From Vandiemenella viatica (Eukaryota > Arthropoda > Insecta > Orthoptera > Morabidae), in the NCBI GenBank assembly GCA_031002005.1, contig CM061921.1, forward strand, positions 146,601,283 to 146,665,282: 64,000 bases of DNA, given 5' to 3'. The position numbers and the translations under genes are program-made. Below the pieces are notes generated by a model. The model was not told the DNA's origin. It did no database searches and saw nothing but the letters and a program-made list of their open reading frames with translations. This document shows, one piece after another, positions 1-11,600 of the stretch. The first letter of the stretch is position 1; the number at the start of each line of letters is the position of its first letter.

Positions 1-529
1 GACTGCGGATTATTTTCATAAGTATTGGCGACAATGAGACATTGACTTGACGTGGCTCGACACAGGCATGCTGCTGCTGCATTGTCAATATTAACAGGCG
101 AGCGGAACATTACGTTTAGAGAGTGACAACAAAGATATAACTTTAATTCTTGATTGGTCAAATCTGACCAATTCAGTGACTTTTTTTTCCCTTCCAATGT
201 GTAATAGGGATATAGTTCGCTGAATAATTATCTTAATTTCTTTTCATCTCTAACTTCTGGCAAATTCCCGATACCATTAAAAATTACCAGATTTTTCCTC
301 AAAATACGACCATATGACCATAAATATTATCGTAATATGACCAAAACTAGGAAAAATGACCTGAATATGCATTTATATCAATCAGTGTTTAATTCGGCAG
401 TACAGCTCTAAAAGAAGGCAGGAAAAAATATGACTTGTCATAAAGATCCGAATCCTACTGATAACATAAGAAATTCCACCCAAGATTAAAGAGTATACGA
501 GTCAGAGCGTCAAGAGTGCGCCGCGGATA
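1..529. other. unassigned AT-rich sequence
   Basis: I see no coding similarity, no terminal repeats and no tandem structure in this stretch. It leads into the Tc1 relic that becomes recognisable near 530. Confidence 0.5.
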
Positions 530-1357
530 TGTAGTTTCCAACGTTCTCCCGCCATAAACAACGCAGTAGTAGACTTTGTATACTTAATGACCGAGACCAT
601 CGATGTCTGCGTCGAGGTGACAGTGTTGACAGACAGACAACACTGCGCCAAGAAACAGAGAAACTGAATATTGGACGTACAACAGAAGTGTTCGTGCAGC
701 AAAAGTTGGCGTAGATGGGATATGGCAGCAGAAGACCGACGCGAGTGCCTCTGCTAACAAAACATCATTGACGGCAGCGCCTCTCCTCGGCTTGTGAACA
801 CTTCGGTTGCACCCTAGATAACTAGAGAAAGGTTGCGTGGCCAGATTAGTCACGATTCCAGTTGGTAAGAACTGATGATAGAGTTCGAGTGTGGCGCAGC
901 CAGATTGTCAGGAAGCTGATAGTGGCTCCATTCTGGAATGGACATGTTGTGAGACCTCTGGTGAAACCGAACAGATCATTGATGGAAATGGTTATGTTTA
1001 GCTACTTGGAGACCATCAACCAGGATGACAATGCATCATGTCACCAGGCCAAACTCCTTCATGACTGGTTAGAGGAACATTTTGGACTATTCCAGTGAAT
1101 TATTTGGCCACCTAGATAGCGAGACACGAATCCAACAGAACATATCTCGAACAGGGTCGAAAGGTTGTACACAACATCCTGCACCGCCAATACTTCCGCA
1201 AATTATTATGTATATCTGTAGAAGAATCATGGCTGCATATTTCTTCAGGGGACTTGTTGAGTCAACGATACGTCGGAGTGGTGAATTTCGCCAGGCAAAA
1301 GGAGGTCCCACAAGCTTTTAGGAGGTATTCCATGACTTTTGGCACTTCAGTGTATAT
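530..1357 (+). mobile_element. Tc1-family transposon relic (family 1)
   Basis: Eroded DDE transposase of a Tc1 element, read on the plus strand in several frames. Around 590-660 there is a recognisable remnant of the N-terminal DNA-binding region. Around 705-760 the peptide GYGSRRPTRVPLLTK is typical of this family. The longest open piece is 862-1098 and includes NQDDNASCHQA, matching the second catalytic Asp block (QDNAPCH in intact relatives). Just downstream, the remnant of WPP..SPD..P.EH follows with stops. The 3' end near 1340-1357 (CATGACTTTTGGCACTTCAGTG) matches the usual terminal inverted repeat of this family. No intact 5' repeat was found. Further relics of the same family lie at 53085-53640 and 58610-59600. 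It cannot encode an active enzyme. Confidence 0.82.
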
Positions 1358-1639
1358 GTACTGCCGAAAAGAAAAATGAATGTTGGCGCGTAAGTTTGTA
1401 TATTTCTTTTCCAATAAATAAAATTTATAAAAACTGGTCAAAGATATGTTTAAATTTTTATTTTATTACTGAACTCATCTGCAGTTCATTAAGCTCTATC
1501 AGGAAGTTTTTTTGGCACATCATCATCCCTCCGACGAGCAAATACATTGATCAGCAAGAACATTATAACTACCTATCAACTATCGATATAAACCCATCCA
1601 GGCGATAGCTGCGTCACCTGAAGAGGAATGACTGCTAGT

Positions 1640-2409
1640 CAGACACATGCACGGTGAATGCAGTATCAGTGAGCGTGCTACCCCTCATTACAGATGTCGT
1701 ACGTCGTAGCGAGGAGACTGGTGAAACAGGACAGGCGGCGAACTGTGAAGTAACTAACATCAGACTTTAATGATGGACATAGTACAAGTGTTTCTGAACA
1801 CACAGTGCACCGAACACTCCTAACGATGGGATGGTCTGATGAATCCCAATACCTTCTTCATCATGCCGATGAGAGGGTGCGAATCCGTCGTTTTCAGGGG
1901 AACAGCTTCTTGAAGCCTGTACTGCGGGACGGAGACAAGCTGGTGGCGGCTCAATTATGCTCTGTGGAAAGTTCACATGGGTATCCATAGCTCCTGTGGA
2001 GCTCCTGCTTGACAATAAGTATCATAGACTGGTTGCCAACACTTACCTCCAGTGGCTTTTTTCAACAAGATAATGCACCATGTCACAAGGCCAGGAGTAT
2101 GATGGAGTGGTTCGAGGAATACAGTGGCGAGTTGCAATTGATGTGCTGGCCCCCCAACTCGCCAGATCTGAACCCGATCCAACACATCTGGGATCTGATT
2201 GAACGTGGCGTCAGAGCTCATAGCCCCCCTCTCCGAAATTTACGGGAATTAAGTGACATGTGTGTGCAGATGTGGTGTCAACTCCCTCCAGCGACCAACC
2301 ATGGCCTCATTTTTCCATGCGAAGTCGCTTTGCTGCTGTTATCCGTGCCACAGGCGGACACACCGGCTATTAGGTAGGCGGTCATAATGTTCTGGCAGAT
2401 CAGTGTATA
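1640..2409 (+). mobile_element. Tc1-family transposon relic (family 2)
   Basis: A second Tc1 copy, directly downstream of the first and of a different subfamily. Coding remnants start near 1740 with the end of the helix-turn-helix (SEHTVHRTLLTMG) and continue with WSDES, the first catalytic Asp block. The best-preserved part is 2009-2377. The element ends near 2380-2409 with GGTCATAATGTTCTGGCAGA followed by TCAGTGTA, which I recognise as the 3' inverted repeat of a common Tc1 subfamily. A 5' repeat is not visible. Frameshifts near 1990-2010 separate the two halves of the catalytic domain. Confidence 0.82.
2009..2377 (+). pseudogene. Tc1 transposase, C-terminal catalytic fragment
   Basis: Open stretch of 122 codons holding the C-terminal third of a Tc1-type DDE transposase, which cuts and reinserts the element at TA sites. 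Residues 20-27 are FQQDNAPC, containing the second catalytic Asp. Residues 47-58 are WPPNSPDLNPIQ, normally followed by the Glu of the DDE triad; here the motif reads IQHIWD where relatives have IEHIWD, so the catalytic Glu is replaced by Gln. The N-terminal half is out of frame upstream at 1805-1990. Intact relatives are roughly 330-350 residues, so this is a truncated, inactive remnant. Confidence 0.85.
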
Positions 2410-2838
2410 ACGAATGTGGAGTCGGTTTACCATAAATCAGATTGCTCTGGAAGTGTCCTCATTTCAATCATACGGGATATTTTTATGAGTTGGTATGCTA
2501 GAATAAGAATTTTTAGTGCTAATCTAACTTTCCAACAATTTTTCTTTATAGCAAAAAGCTTTGATATGTCCATGCTTTTCGTGAACCAAATTTCGTTGTT
2601 TTACAGTTTAAGAGTCAGTTCGCTTAGGTATCCGGTGATGTCTCTAAGGAATACAAAATCACACTTCCACTTATTTTTTACTTGGTTTTTACTTGTTGTT
2701 GTTGTTGTTGTTGTGTTTGTGTTGTTGTTATTGTTGTTGTGTTGTTGTAGTTGTTTTTTTTCTGAATACATAGTATGCTATACATGAAACATCGAGCCGA
2801 CAATCCTACATAAATTCTCCTTTACCAAATGACTTATA
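2410..2838. other. unassigned sequence with a TTG-rich low-complexity tract
   Basis: No gene is visible. Positions 2692-2756 are a (TTG)n-like simple repeat, interrupted by TTT and TAG triplets. The open frame over it encodes only a hydrophobic Val/Leu/Cys run, so I do not treat it as a gene. Confidence 0.6.
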
Positions 2839-2839
2839 A

Positions 2840-3246
2840 CGCTTAGCGATTTTTTTCGCTTACTATAAAACTGGCTTTGACAATGGTGAGGTTTTTGCTT
2901 ACTGAACATTTGCTGCAGCGGTATCCAAGTTCTTCTTCAACATCTCTTTTCGTCTTTCGTAGTTGCCAATCAATTTTTTGGTGACCTGTATGTCTCGAAC
3001 TAAAGTGTCTCTTCAAGTTGTATTTTGCTGACGGATACTGGTTCGCTGCACAGTAAACATACAAGCGACAGGGGAATGATAATCCTCCTCGCGGTTTTTG
3101 GACGGTTTCCCGGAACCACTTACACTATTCCTCGGACGATCCCCAATCTCCGCCTCATAAACTACACATTTCACAAACAAAAATATTTTTACTATACAGT
3201 CACGTGTTACACGTCTCGCAGACAGATGATTGCACAAATATTCCAC
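2840..3246 (-). pseudogene. hAT-type BED/zinc-finger transposase N-terminus, relic
   Basis: Two overlapping minus-strand frames together resemble the N-terminus of domesticated or mobile hAT transposases of the SCAND3/GTF2I-repeat type. At 3070-2990 a CxxC-like start (LLCSEPVS in a shifted frame) is followed by YNLKRHFSSRHTGH, which has the His pair of a BED-like zinc finger. Next comes KIDWQLRKTKRDVEEEL, the lysine/glutamate-rich helix usual after the finger, and near 2870 an eroded piece resembling the ASY..V..I motif. At least two frameshifts are needed. No catalytic domain follows within 400 bp and no terminal repeats were found. The family assignment is by motif pattern only. Confidence 0.5.
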
Positions 3247-3259
3247 GCTTAGGATAAAC

Positions 3260-4845
3260 GCTTCAAATCTAAAAATGCAGTTCCAATTATCTTGCGACTT
3301 CGCCTCCTCTTCCCTCTTGGTTCACAATAGTTGTCTGTGCAAGGGTAGCTACTTTCTACGTAGAGAGAAAATAATCCTCTATCCGATTGGCTGACGATTC
3401 TTTGCAGATGCTTAAAAAAAAAAAAAAAAATAGCCGGTTTACCTGTAACGTCTTACTCGAGCAGGCAAGACGTCCACATTCTTACTTTTTTTAGTATTAC
3501 TTTTAGTGATTATTTCATTGTGTCTGGAGAGATTAAAAAGCTATAACGTTGTTTATCGCTCGCGGTGGTCTAGGAGATGGTTGCTAAAGAGAATTTGCTT
3601 CGGGAATAACGTCATGAACCTGAAGATTAGCGTAATGATTTATGAATGGATACGGACACTAGTCTGAAATTGCTTTCATTAGTAAAGTAAAATATAAAAA
3701 AGACACTGCTATGACAAGGGGTATCTCACCCCATGGGATACTGACTGCTACTAGCAATAGGTAAAAGATACGAAAATCTTGAGTTCACAACTGTACTGTC
3801 AGAACAATCTCTCGGCCGCCTGATACCAGAATTTTGTCAAGCTATATAAGTGTTGAAACCAGGAAATATTCACAACCTTCAAATGCAAAGACGTGGGTTT
3901 GTTCTGGAAGTTGCGAAAAGTGTAAGAGATATATATTCAAGGCGTACTTTAAAAACCAAAGATCAGCACTGTGGCAAAACAACGATATCACCCCGTGAAG
4001 AAGAATTCGATAAAATAATTTAAAGCGATTAATTATTTATCTGTTTTGTATTTAGCACTGCTATTGGCTGCTACTAAATAAACCTACTTCATTTTCATAT
4101 GTACATTTCTATGCACAGTTCCATTAATTTGCAGTAGATAACAATTTACGTCAATTTCTGAAACATCCTTTATATTCCTGATTGTTTTTCCTGGGCTTTC
4201 TTCATCATTTAAGAATGAAAGTAGATCGAAATACCGGTACCACAGGGAAGGTTTGTAAATGTCATCGGCACCAACTTCTCAACTTTTAGCAACTCCTTAC
4301 GAAAAACTGAACGAAAAGAACTTTTTTCCGTACTTGCTCCTTTGTAGCTCCACGATCCACTTCCCGACATCTATCAACCAAAACGACTTACACGTGATTC
4401 TTCTTGTCTCATTCACTGTAGGCATTTGACTTAACTTGACATAGGTAAGGGTAACTAGGATTCAACTCAATGAATTCCGCAAAAGAAGATATAAATACTG
4501 TAGTAAATTCGACATGTTCACCGCGGAAAAACGTTTTTTAATACAAAAACAAAATAATAGTTATTTTCGTTCCACAAAAGCTGCCAGATGATTAAAGACT
4601 GGTGGGAAACGACAGTCAAGACAAAGGCGCGTCTACACGTAACAAAATGTTTGACAACTTACCGGAAGACAATCCTCCAGCCAATCCATTTTCTAAAAGG
4701 CGTCAGTCTTAATTCAGTTCTGATAAAACGTCTGTTTTACTGTCCGCACACAATGTTTTGTTTAGCTGATGAAGTAAAACTTCAGTCAAGACCTTACGAG
4801 TAGACCGGTGTTTAGCGGGAGATAAGTCATATTACGTCACCTTAA
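3260..4845. other. unassigned AT-rich sequence
   Basis: An A-run lies at 3415-3429. I could not assign this stretch to any gene or transposon family. An open reading around 3880-4020 gives no family match I trust. Confidence 0.5.
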
Positions 4846-4850
4846 TGTTA

Positions 4851-5096
4851 GATAGTTTTTTTCTGCTTCTGTCATTGTGCCTCGTCGATGTCGAGATCAC
4901 TAGAAGCGTGAGAGTACTAGGGGCAAGGAACGGGAAGGGATTTGGCCATGGCCTGTTGAGGGAACCATCTCGGCATACGCTTGGAATGTTTTGGGGAAAT
5001 CATGGAAAACACGAAATCTGGATGGCAGGAAGGAGATTCGAACCTGCGTCCTCCTGAATGCCAGGCCAAATCGTTATCTCTCACGCACCTCACTCG
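4851..5096 (-). mobile_element. tRNA-derived SINE (family 1), minus strand
   Basis: Reverse-complement copy of the main SINE family of this window. The tRNA-like head is at the right end: the RNA polymerase III B box reads GGAGATTCGAACC on the plus strand (5033-5046). The body contains the family's conserved CCATGGTTTTCC..AAATC segment in inverted form, and the tail carries GTCGATGTCGAGATCAC near 4885. A T-run at 4856-4862 corresponds to the A-rich 3' end. Diverged and probably old. Confidence 0.85.
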
Positions 5097-5615
5097 ATAA
5101 TGTTAGTTGGTGAGAAACTCCATGAATCAGACAAACATCGCTGAAATAAATTAGACGGATCAAAAATGTAGAGGGGCTTGGATTTTTATCAAGGAGTTTC
5201 GAGTCAATATTTCCATCTGATGCTATGCAAAAATGTTCTTTTCTTACCCTGCATTGTTTCGATTTTATTTTCATGTATGAATGCAGATACGCACGAATAA
5301 ATCTATATATGAGGTTTACTTAAGCGTAAATAAAAAAAGAACACATTCAGATGACAGAACTGGTAATTGTGAGTGATGACTTTAATTGCTCATTTGCTTG
5401 ACAACACAAGTTGTTTCATCACGGGGCCTGCTTGCTCCGACCAAGCTGACTACTTATCCTGCAATTCTCTAACAAACCAGATGAAGCCGGGAATCTCGGC
5501 ATCCGGGCCCGGGATGTGTTCGTTTAGTTTCAGATTCCCTTCAACCTTTCCAGTTGATTCGTATGCCTTTGTATCAGTTAATGTTCATATAGAGACAAAT
5601 CAGGACATCAACTAA

Positions 5616-5855
5616 CGCGATCTGGTGGCTAAGTGGTTAAGGCGTCAGACTGGAGATCGAAAGGTCCATATTTCGAGTCCCTGCGTTGGCGAGTATTTTC
5701 AAAGGCCATTATTATGACCTTCACCTATGGCACGGCTTGCTGTGGAATGTGAATGTTAAACTGTAGGTTGCCTTTACCCGTCAGGCAACCATAACAGAGG
5801 AGCATGCGCGGAAAATCGTCGGCTGAACCTTTCGGGGATATGCATTACAATTATC
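5616..5855 (+). mobile_element. tRNA-derived SINE (family 2)
   Basis: The head resembles a Ser/Leu-class tRNA: TGGCTAAGTGGTTAAGGCGTC (5625-5645) is an A box and TTTCGAGTCCC (5672-5682) a B box. The downstream body (CCTTCACCTATGGCACGG..TTGCTGTG) is shared in diverged form with 63130-63360, which shows this is a dispersed SINE rather than a functional tRNA gene. The tRNA fold is imperfect. Confidence 0.75.
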
Positions 5856-5859
5856 AGAT

Positions 5860-7175
5860 CATTATCAAATCTTTCTTAAATTCGAATTCCAAAGCGCGTT
5901 TTAACTGTCTGTAAGATGTTGTTATATAGACGATCCACTGGCATCTACTGTAATCTTCAGGTGATCCACACATACTTGAGACCCACTAATCTGTAACAAC
6001 GCGTTACTTAAGTTATTAAATATGTGGCATTCCATAACTAATTAATATAGACCTATTGTTTTCTATTCTTCTTGTTCTTTATATAATTCTTTTGTTATCA
6101 GCCAGTGTCTATTGTAAATATCTAATTACAAGCAATTATAATAAGTTACAATGTTCGAAGATATTAACTTTTCCTAACATGTTCTGGTAACTGGTTGCTT
6201 GCAAATGCTAAGCTCAGATTGTGAATTGATTGACACGATTTTGTTGCCCAGCATCGTGGGAATACGAGTTTAACCCTGGTCTCATTCTCTCTCTAACAAA
6301 ACAAATCGATCATCGATGGACATTTTGGGTGCAAATATACTAATGAAAACGGGGTTTCTGCCATGGAGAGGTTGGAAACAACACGAATTTTTGGATTTTC
6401 ACCACATCAAAATCACAATAAATATTTATCGCTTGACAAACACAAAATGTGTTCCTAACGTCAAGATATTAATTTCGCTAAAAGAACAATTTTCCTTATC
6501 TTTTAGCTTCAACTAGTACTATCTTTGTAACATTCGATTGATTCCTACAAATAATAATAATAATAATTTTAAAATTTAAAAAGATTAAAAATATTACCAT
6601 GAGAAATCCTAAAAGAACAAATAATTCTATGCCTTAACACCCTCATTTAGTTCAGAAGTTAAATTTGTGAAAATGTTTTAAAATCCAGTTTACAATTCCA
6701 TATACGTATACTTTCTTGTAAATTGTGTAGCTGGAGTTTTAGTTTTGGATGATGAACCGTGAAACACGCCAATGACTCGCTACCAGCTCTATTCGCTTCG
6801 CATTCTACCAACAACCTTGAAACTTTTCAGACTCTCTATCGAGCTTTCTGTGAGGTCTACGAACATTCTCCCTTTTCGCCATATTTTTAATGTCTCCATT
6901 CATTCAGAAAGCTCATTGGCTGTACAGATTGAACAGTTAGACTCTTTGACTGGATGATGCAGTTGTGACCTGGAGGAAGGTATTGCAACCGCGGGGCCCA
7001 CAACTCCAGTTGACGCAAGGCCGCGCCCTCTGTACACACAGTGTGCCTCCTCTCGCTAATGCGTCTCGACAAGTTTCAGTTTACAGATCACTTCCCTCAA
7101 AACCATTATCACTATTACCACTTCTTCTATCCTACGTCTCGTACAGACAGTGAGTTGACATTGACGGTATGACCA
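5860..7175. other. unassigned AT-rich sequence
   Basis: No recognisable gene, terminal repeat or tandem structure. A short ATA/AAT-rich run lies near 6550-6600. Confidence 0.5.
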
Positions 7176-7176
7176 A

Positions 7177-7405
7177 TTTATTTATTTATCTTATGGCCAT
7201 AGCACATAATCAATAATACAATTATAAACAATTATTTTACAATAATAAAATGCGACATTAAATGATAGTAAAAATTCAAAATCGACTTAGTGCAGCCAAT
7301 GTAAAGCTTCATTTGAAATATCTATAAAGTCTTTCGGTGATCCACTGAGGGCTCGATATTGGCAATCAAAGGTCACATGACGGATTGTTTGTTCTTCATC
7401 ACCAC
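7177..7405 (-). mobile_element. 3' part of a minus-strand LINE, separated by a hAT insertion
   Basis: This is the 3' end of the LINE whose upstream part is at 13389-14880. Read on the minus strand it encodes GDEEQTIRHVTFDCQYRA and then a stop after roughly 40 codons. This is the C-terminal H..C half of the CxC..H..C zinc knuckle found after the reverse transcriptase in Jockey/CR1-like LINEs; the C-x-C half (NCDC) ends exactly at the other junction. The LINE ends at about 7177 in an (ATAA)n-like tail. The 8-bp duplication ATCACCAC at 7398-7405 is the insertion footprint. Confidence 0.85.
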
Positions 7406-8068
7406 CAAGGGCGTAGCCAGGTACGGGCAGGGGGGGGACAGCTGCCCCCCCCCCTAGCCGGACGCTGGTATGCGCTCGATGGGAGTTCCACCGAATCGAA
7501 AAGTAAATAATGTTAAGAAACTTTCAAAAATTACTTCGGTTCACGTGATTTAAACCTGCTTGCTACTGCTATCTGCGTAAAACTGACGTTAATGAGGGCG
7601 AGGCGTAACAACGCGCCACGCACGGTGCGGCTGCCGAATCTTAAGCTGCGTATGTGCGGTTGCCGCGCAAGCTATGTTCGAGCGCTCCAAACCGGTTATT
7701 TGCCGCGCGAACCATTTCTGTTGACGAGCGCGGCTGCCGCGCGTGGCAACGCAACCCAGCCAGGATTGCGCGGCAAACTATTCAGGCACTGTCTTTTCGT
7801 GAAGCCAGCGTGGACATTTCAAGTGTACGACTAGCTGAAACTTTGACTGAGATGCATAACACATTATACTAGGAACCTAAACGAAAAGTGATTTGGTGGA
7901 TATGAAAATTGTATATTAATAGAATACAGTATGGTGAGAAACTCATGGAAGACACGAGAAATGAAGCCATCGAGGATACAAATAAACAAATTTTACGAGA
8001 ATCATAACGGTAGAGTTCCCAAATCCATTAATTGAGCCAGTGAACACACAATTTCAGCAGGCGGTTTC

Positions 8069-8417
8069 CAGTGGCGTAGCTAGGTCAACAAGGGCCCCGG
8101 TGCAAAAAATTTAATTTGGGCCCTCAGGCCAGATGGGCGACTTTTTTTTGCTTTGTGTTGCTGGCAGGGGTCCCGTGAGCTGAGGCTGGGGGCCGCTGAT
8201 TTGTGCTTGCGGCCCCCCTTAGCAGTGAGGGCAACTTAGTGAGGGGGCTCTCTGTGTCTCAGGGGCCCCCTTATACGACGGTAGAGCTAAAAAAAAAGAA
8301 AGACGTCGCCAGTTTGCCGTGAAGGCCCGTGGGCCCTCTGAACTACGCTTGGGGGCCCCCTGAGCGTAGGGGACCCGGTGCACTGCGCCGCCTAGCCCCA
8401 TAGTAGCTACGCCCCTG
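8069..8417. mobile_element. 349-bp non-autonomous hAT element (MITE)
   Basis: Starts CAGTGGCGTAGCTAGG (8069-8084) and ends GTAGCTACGCCCCTG (8403-8417), which are imperfect inverted repeats. It is bracketed by the perfect 8-bp duplication GCGGTTTC (8061-8068 and 8418-8425). The interior is G/C-rich with repeated GGGGCCC motifs and no transposase. It is inserted inside the larger hAT element, so it is younger than that element. Confidence 0.93.
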
Positions 8418-8979
8418 GCGGTTTCAATTACTGAAAGCCGCTGTGACTACAAGATTTCTAGCAATTGGAGACTCGTGTACTAGCCTGTAACCCCTTATTC
8501 GAGTGTCAAAATAATCATCTTCTTGAACAGATCCAGATGTTTTTGACGTTTTATGTGATGCTCTGGAAGATTGGGCAAAGATAAGGAAATAGCATCCATT
8601 TTATATTAAATTTTTTATTGCTATTCAATTTTCTGTTGTCATTTTTAACGTGAACTTACTCCTTACTTAGGTAAAATGTATTGAGTTAATCATATCATTT
8701 GGCGTTCTATAGATTCGTTGATTGGGTGGTTGTGATGGAGGTGATACCATAAGAGTCTGATTAGGCTACACATTTGCTAATACACAAAATGTTTTTGGCA
8801 CTGTACAGTTGTAATAAAAGGCGACAGTTTTCGTTATCCATTGTAACAAACTTTCGCTGTGCTGCGTGAGCCAACTCGAACAAAGGCACCTCCTTCTTAA
8901 CTGTGCGCGAGTTAAAGGAGTGAGGGGCCTTTGCCGTGTGCCTAAATACCGGTAGACTGAGGCTGACTTGTCGTCGTTT

Positions 8980-9398
8980 GGGGGCGTCGTGAGGTGTTTT
9001 TCCGGGATTCCGGACTCCCCCCCCCCCACTCTGGTTGAGACATCGTGAGATCTGGTTGGATCCCTTCCTCTAAAATGACATGAGATTTTGACGGAGGAAC
9101 GCCCCCCCCCCCCCCCTACTAATCGACCTCGAAACTTTTCGTGACCATTTTTTTTATATCTTATGCTTCCAAGGGCAGTTACACCTCCTCCCCCAAGGTC
9201 GGCTTTTGGATGAAATACCCCGCCTAAAGTCGACTTTCGCGCCATTTGTAGACCTAATTTCTTTTTGCTCTACAGTCTTACAAGAATTTCAAAACCTCAC
9301 GTGAGATATCCATTGACTCCCCCTCTGCCTTGATGAGGTTTCGTAAGATTTCGCCGGGCCCCCACCCATTTCACCTCACGTAATTAATGGGCGCCCCC
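8980..9398. mobile_element. small inverted-repeat DNA transposon, copy 1 of 3
   Basis: The right end CACCTCACGTAATTAATGGG (9372-9391) and following GCGCCCCC match the terminal repeat of the better copy at 47213-47540. The left end is worn (GGGGGCGTCGTGAGGTG, 8980-8996). The interior shares CTAAAGTCGACTTTCGCGCC and a C-homopolymer with the 47-kb copy. No transposase is encoded; the open minus-strand frame across it is composition-driven. Confidence 0.8.
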
Positions 9399-10369
9399 TT
9401 CATACTGTGACATCGCAAGAGCGTGCGCTATTAATTTTTTTTATAACAATGAATATAAGGAAGTTTTTTAAAAGTAATTAATTTGTATTTACCGTAAGGC
9501 TAACGACGGCTTTTAACTAGTATTACATACAGTACTTACAAAAAGTACGACTTTTATTTAATAACTATAGTTAACTGTATTCGTTTGTATTTTTATTTTA
9601 TTTTTATTACCATTAAGCGATTGTGAAAACGTCGATAGTATAAGAGGTATTTTGTGATAAAATATTTATTACTTGGAATTTACAGTATATATGTCCTAGG
9701 TGCCCGGATAAGAGTTGGGCTGGCCCAACGGTCTAGCACTGATATGATCATAAGAAAATTGTAAGGGTTTTCCACATGAGGTCGTCCTAGACGACCATAA
9801 CCATGTTTTCCCCTCAAAGCGCAAATGAAAAGAGTCCCCAAAACAAGCCCAACCCAATACAAAGTGACACATAGCAGTAGAGCTACCTAGGTAGCGGGAC
9901 ATGCACAAACACGCCGTTGAAGCAGCGGCACAAAAAAAGGTCAAATTGTTTCATTCATTCTGTGGTCGTATCTATACTGCTACATACGGTTTTCAGCTCA
10001 CAGGACCAGCTTGATATTAACTTCAGTCTTATGAATTAACTGCAATTCTGTGGAGAGAGGTGCTGAAACGCTGCTGGGTACCTTTCCGAAAATTACAACT
10101 TTTCTGCGGATGCTAAAGCCACTAATTTGAACTGAAAATTAAATCATGATTGCTTGCAGACTTACCTGCCTCTACTAGTATATTTTAATTAATTTGCTAC
10201 TCGAATTTACTGTCACTTTAAAAATATTAATGAATACTGCAAATACAGGTTTCATCACATTATCATCAATCAGCAGCTAACGATGCTAAGAACTTATAGA
10301 AAAAATTAAATACCGGTCACTGGTATGACGAATACTGCTCACCGGAAGGAAGTAGAAGATAATCGACAA

Positions 10370-11600
10370 ATTGGGTCATATGATATCTTCCATTATTTTC
10401 TGTGGTACGCCATACAAATGACTTGCGTTTGAGAAGTAAAGAGCAACATAAAGGTATTCTTGAAGACCTGCTGAAACTAAGAAGTGTTTTTGTTTTGAAA
10501 CAGCATGTAGAAAAAAGTTCGAAAAATTGTTATTTATAATCTCCCCATAGATTAAAAACGAAATCACTGACCTAGGCGGCTTGGTCAATAAAAGTGAAAT
10601 TATGCAGACCGCAAAGAAGGCTTATGCTTATTTTGTACTGGCAGATGAGTCGCGTGGCATAGCTGGGAAGCACAGCTTTCCATAAAAATCAGTTTTTTTG
10701 GCGAAGATAAAAATTCAATCCACAAAAAATTTATGTGATTCGTAGATCTGATGGCGTTGAATGACAAATTATAGCATCAGAAATTGATAGGTTTTAAGAA
10801 AACGAAGGACATGGACCTGACAGGTGCGTTAGCCAAGGATATGAAGTGTGTTAATTGGTGGGATTCAAAAAAAAATTAAAGAGGAAATATAAAAATGCCT
10901 TTATTTTCATTGTACAAGCCACAGACTTAACCTGGTTGAAATAATTTAAATGGAATTACAGAAATACAGAACACAATTAACACCATAGAGTACATCATAA
11001 CTTTTTATGGGAAACCTTTTTATGGAGAAAGTACGTGCCAAATATATCAGCTTTATATGAGACCCACTGGTCTCACAAATATACATGTTTTTCTATTTTC
11101 AACGAGCATTTTGAAGACATTGTTAATGGACTTTCGAATGTTTTTAGAGAAGGGAATGATGCGGCGGGGAAAAGTACTTAGCTGTTACAATACGCTGCTA
11201 CCAAATCAGACTTCATTATAAGCATTGGATTGAATACTCAGGATTATCGGTACCTGTTGCCACTGCGTTACAATCAAAGATGATCGACATGTATACATGC
11301 ATTGATCATATTAATACAGTAATATCTATCATAAAAGATCATCGCAACAACGCGGGCACGGAGAACTAAAGTATTTTAAACACATCTACCAGAAATGCAT
11401 CTGCCATTGGAACCGATATGAAAGTGGGCGCATTGTATCTATCCAATAACGTCGTTCCAATAACCCTGCTGAGTTTCTACACGATTTTTTAAAGTTATCT
11501 ATTTTCATACCTTATTTAAATTCCTTGTTAGTGTTTTGGGATTATACATTGCACTTTTACTCGTTTTGTTTTATACCTAAAGCTAGTTATTTAGTAAATA
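10370..11600 (+). pseudogene. hAT transposase (DUF4371/ZMYM1-like), relic
   Basis: Frame-broken transposase of the surrounding hAT. In order on the plus strand: near 10420-10530, LRLRSKEQHKGILEDLLKLR, the lead-in of DUF4371-type hAT transposases; near 10550-10680, IKNEITDLGGL followed by ADESRGIAGKHS, corresponding to the ADE(A/S).DIS.KEQLS block with the first catalytic Asp; near 11035-11110, ISALYETHWSHKYT, matching the L..TRW..R segment; near 11180-11280, a KSDFIISI..Q.YRYLLPL segment; near 11455-11515, NNPAEFLHDFLKLSIFIPYL, matching the N.P....Y....YIPFLD segment. At least six stops or frameshifts interrupt it. The C-terminal dimerisation region continues at 12975 after about 1.4 kb of unrelated sequence. 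Confidence 0.8.

Noticed and set aside
2416..2787. 123-codon open frame
   Set aside because: Its C-terminal third is translated TTG repeat (Val/Leu run) and the rest matches nothing. It lies in intergenic repeat debris.
5616..5690. functional tRNA gene
   Set aside because: A and B boxes are present, but the acceptor and anticodon arms do not pair cleanly and the downstream body is shared with 63130-63365, so it is a SINE head.
8766..9245. 159-codon minus-strand open frame
   Set aside because: It spans the inserted GC-rich MITE. The Gly-rich run comes from C-homopolymer tracts and there is no family resemblance.
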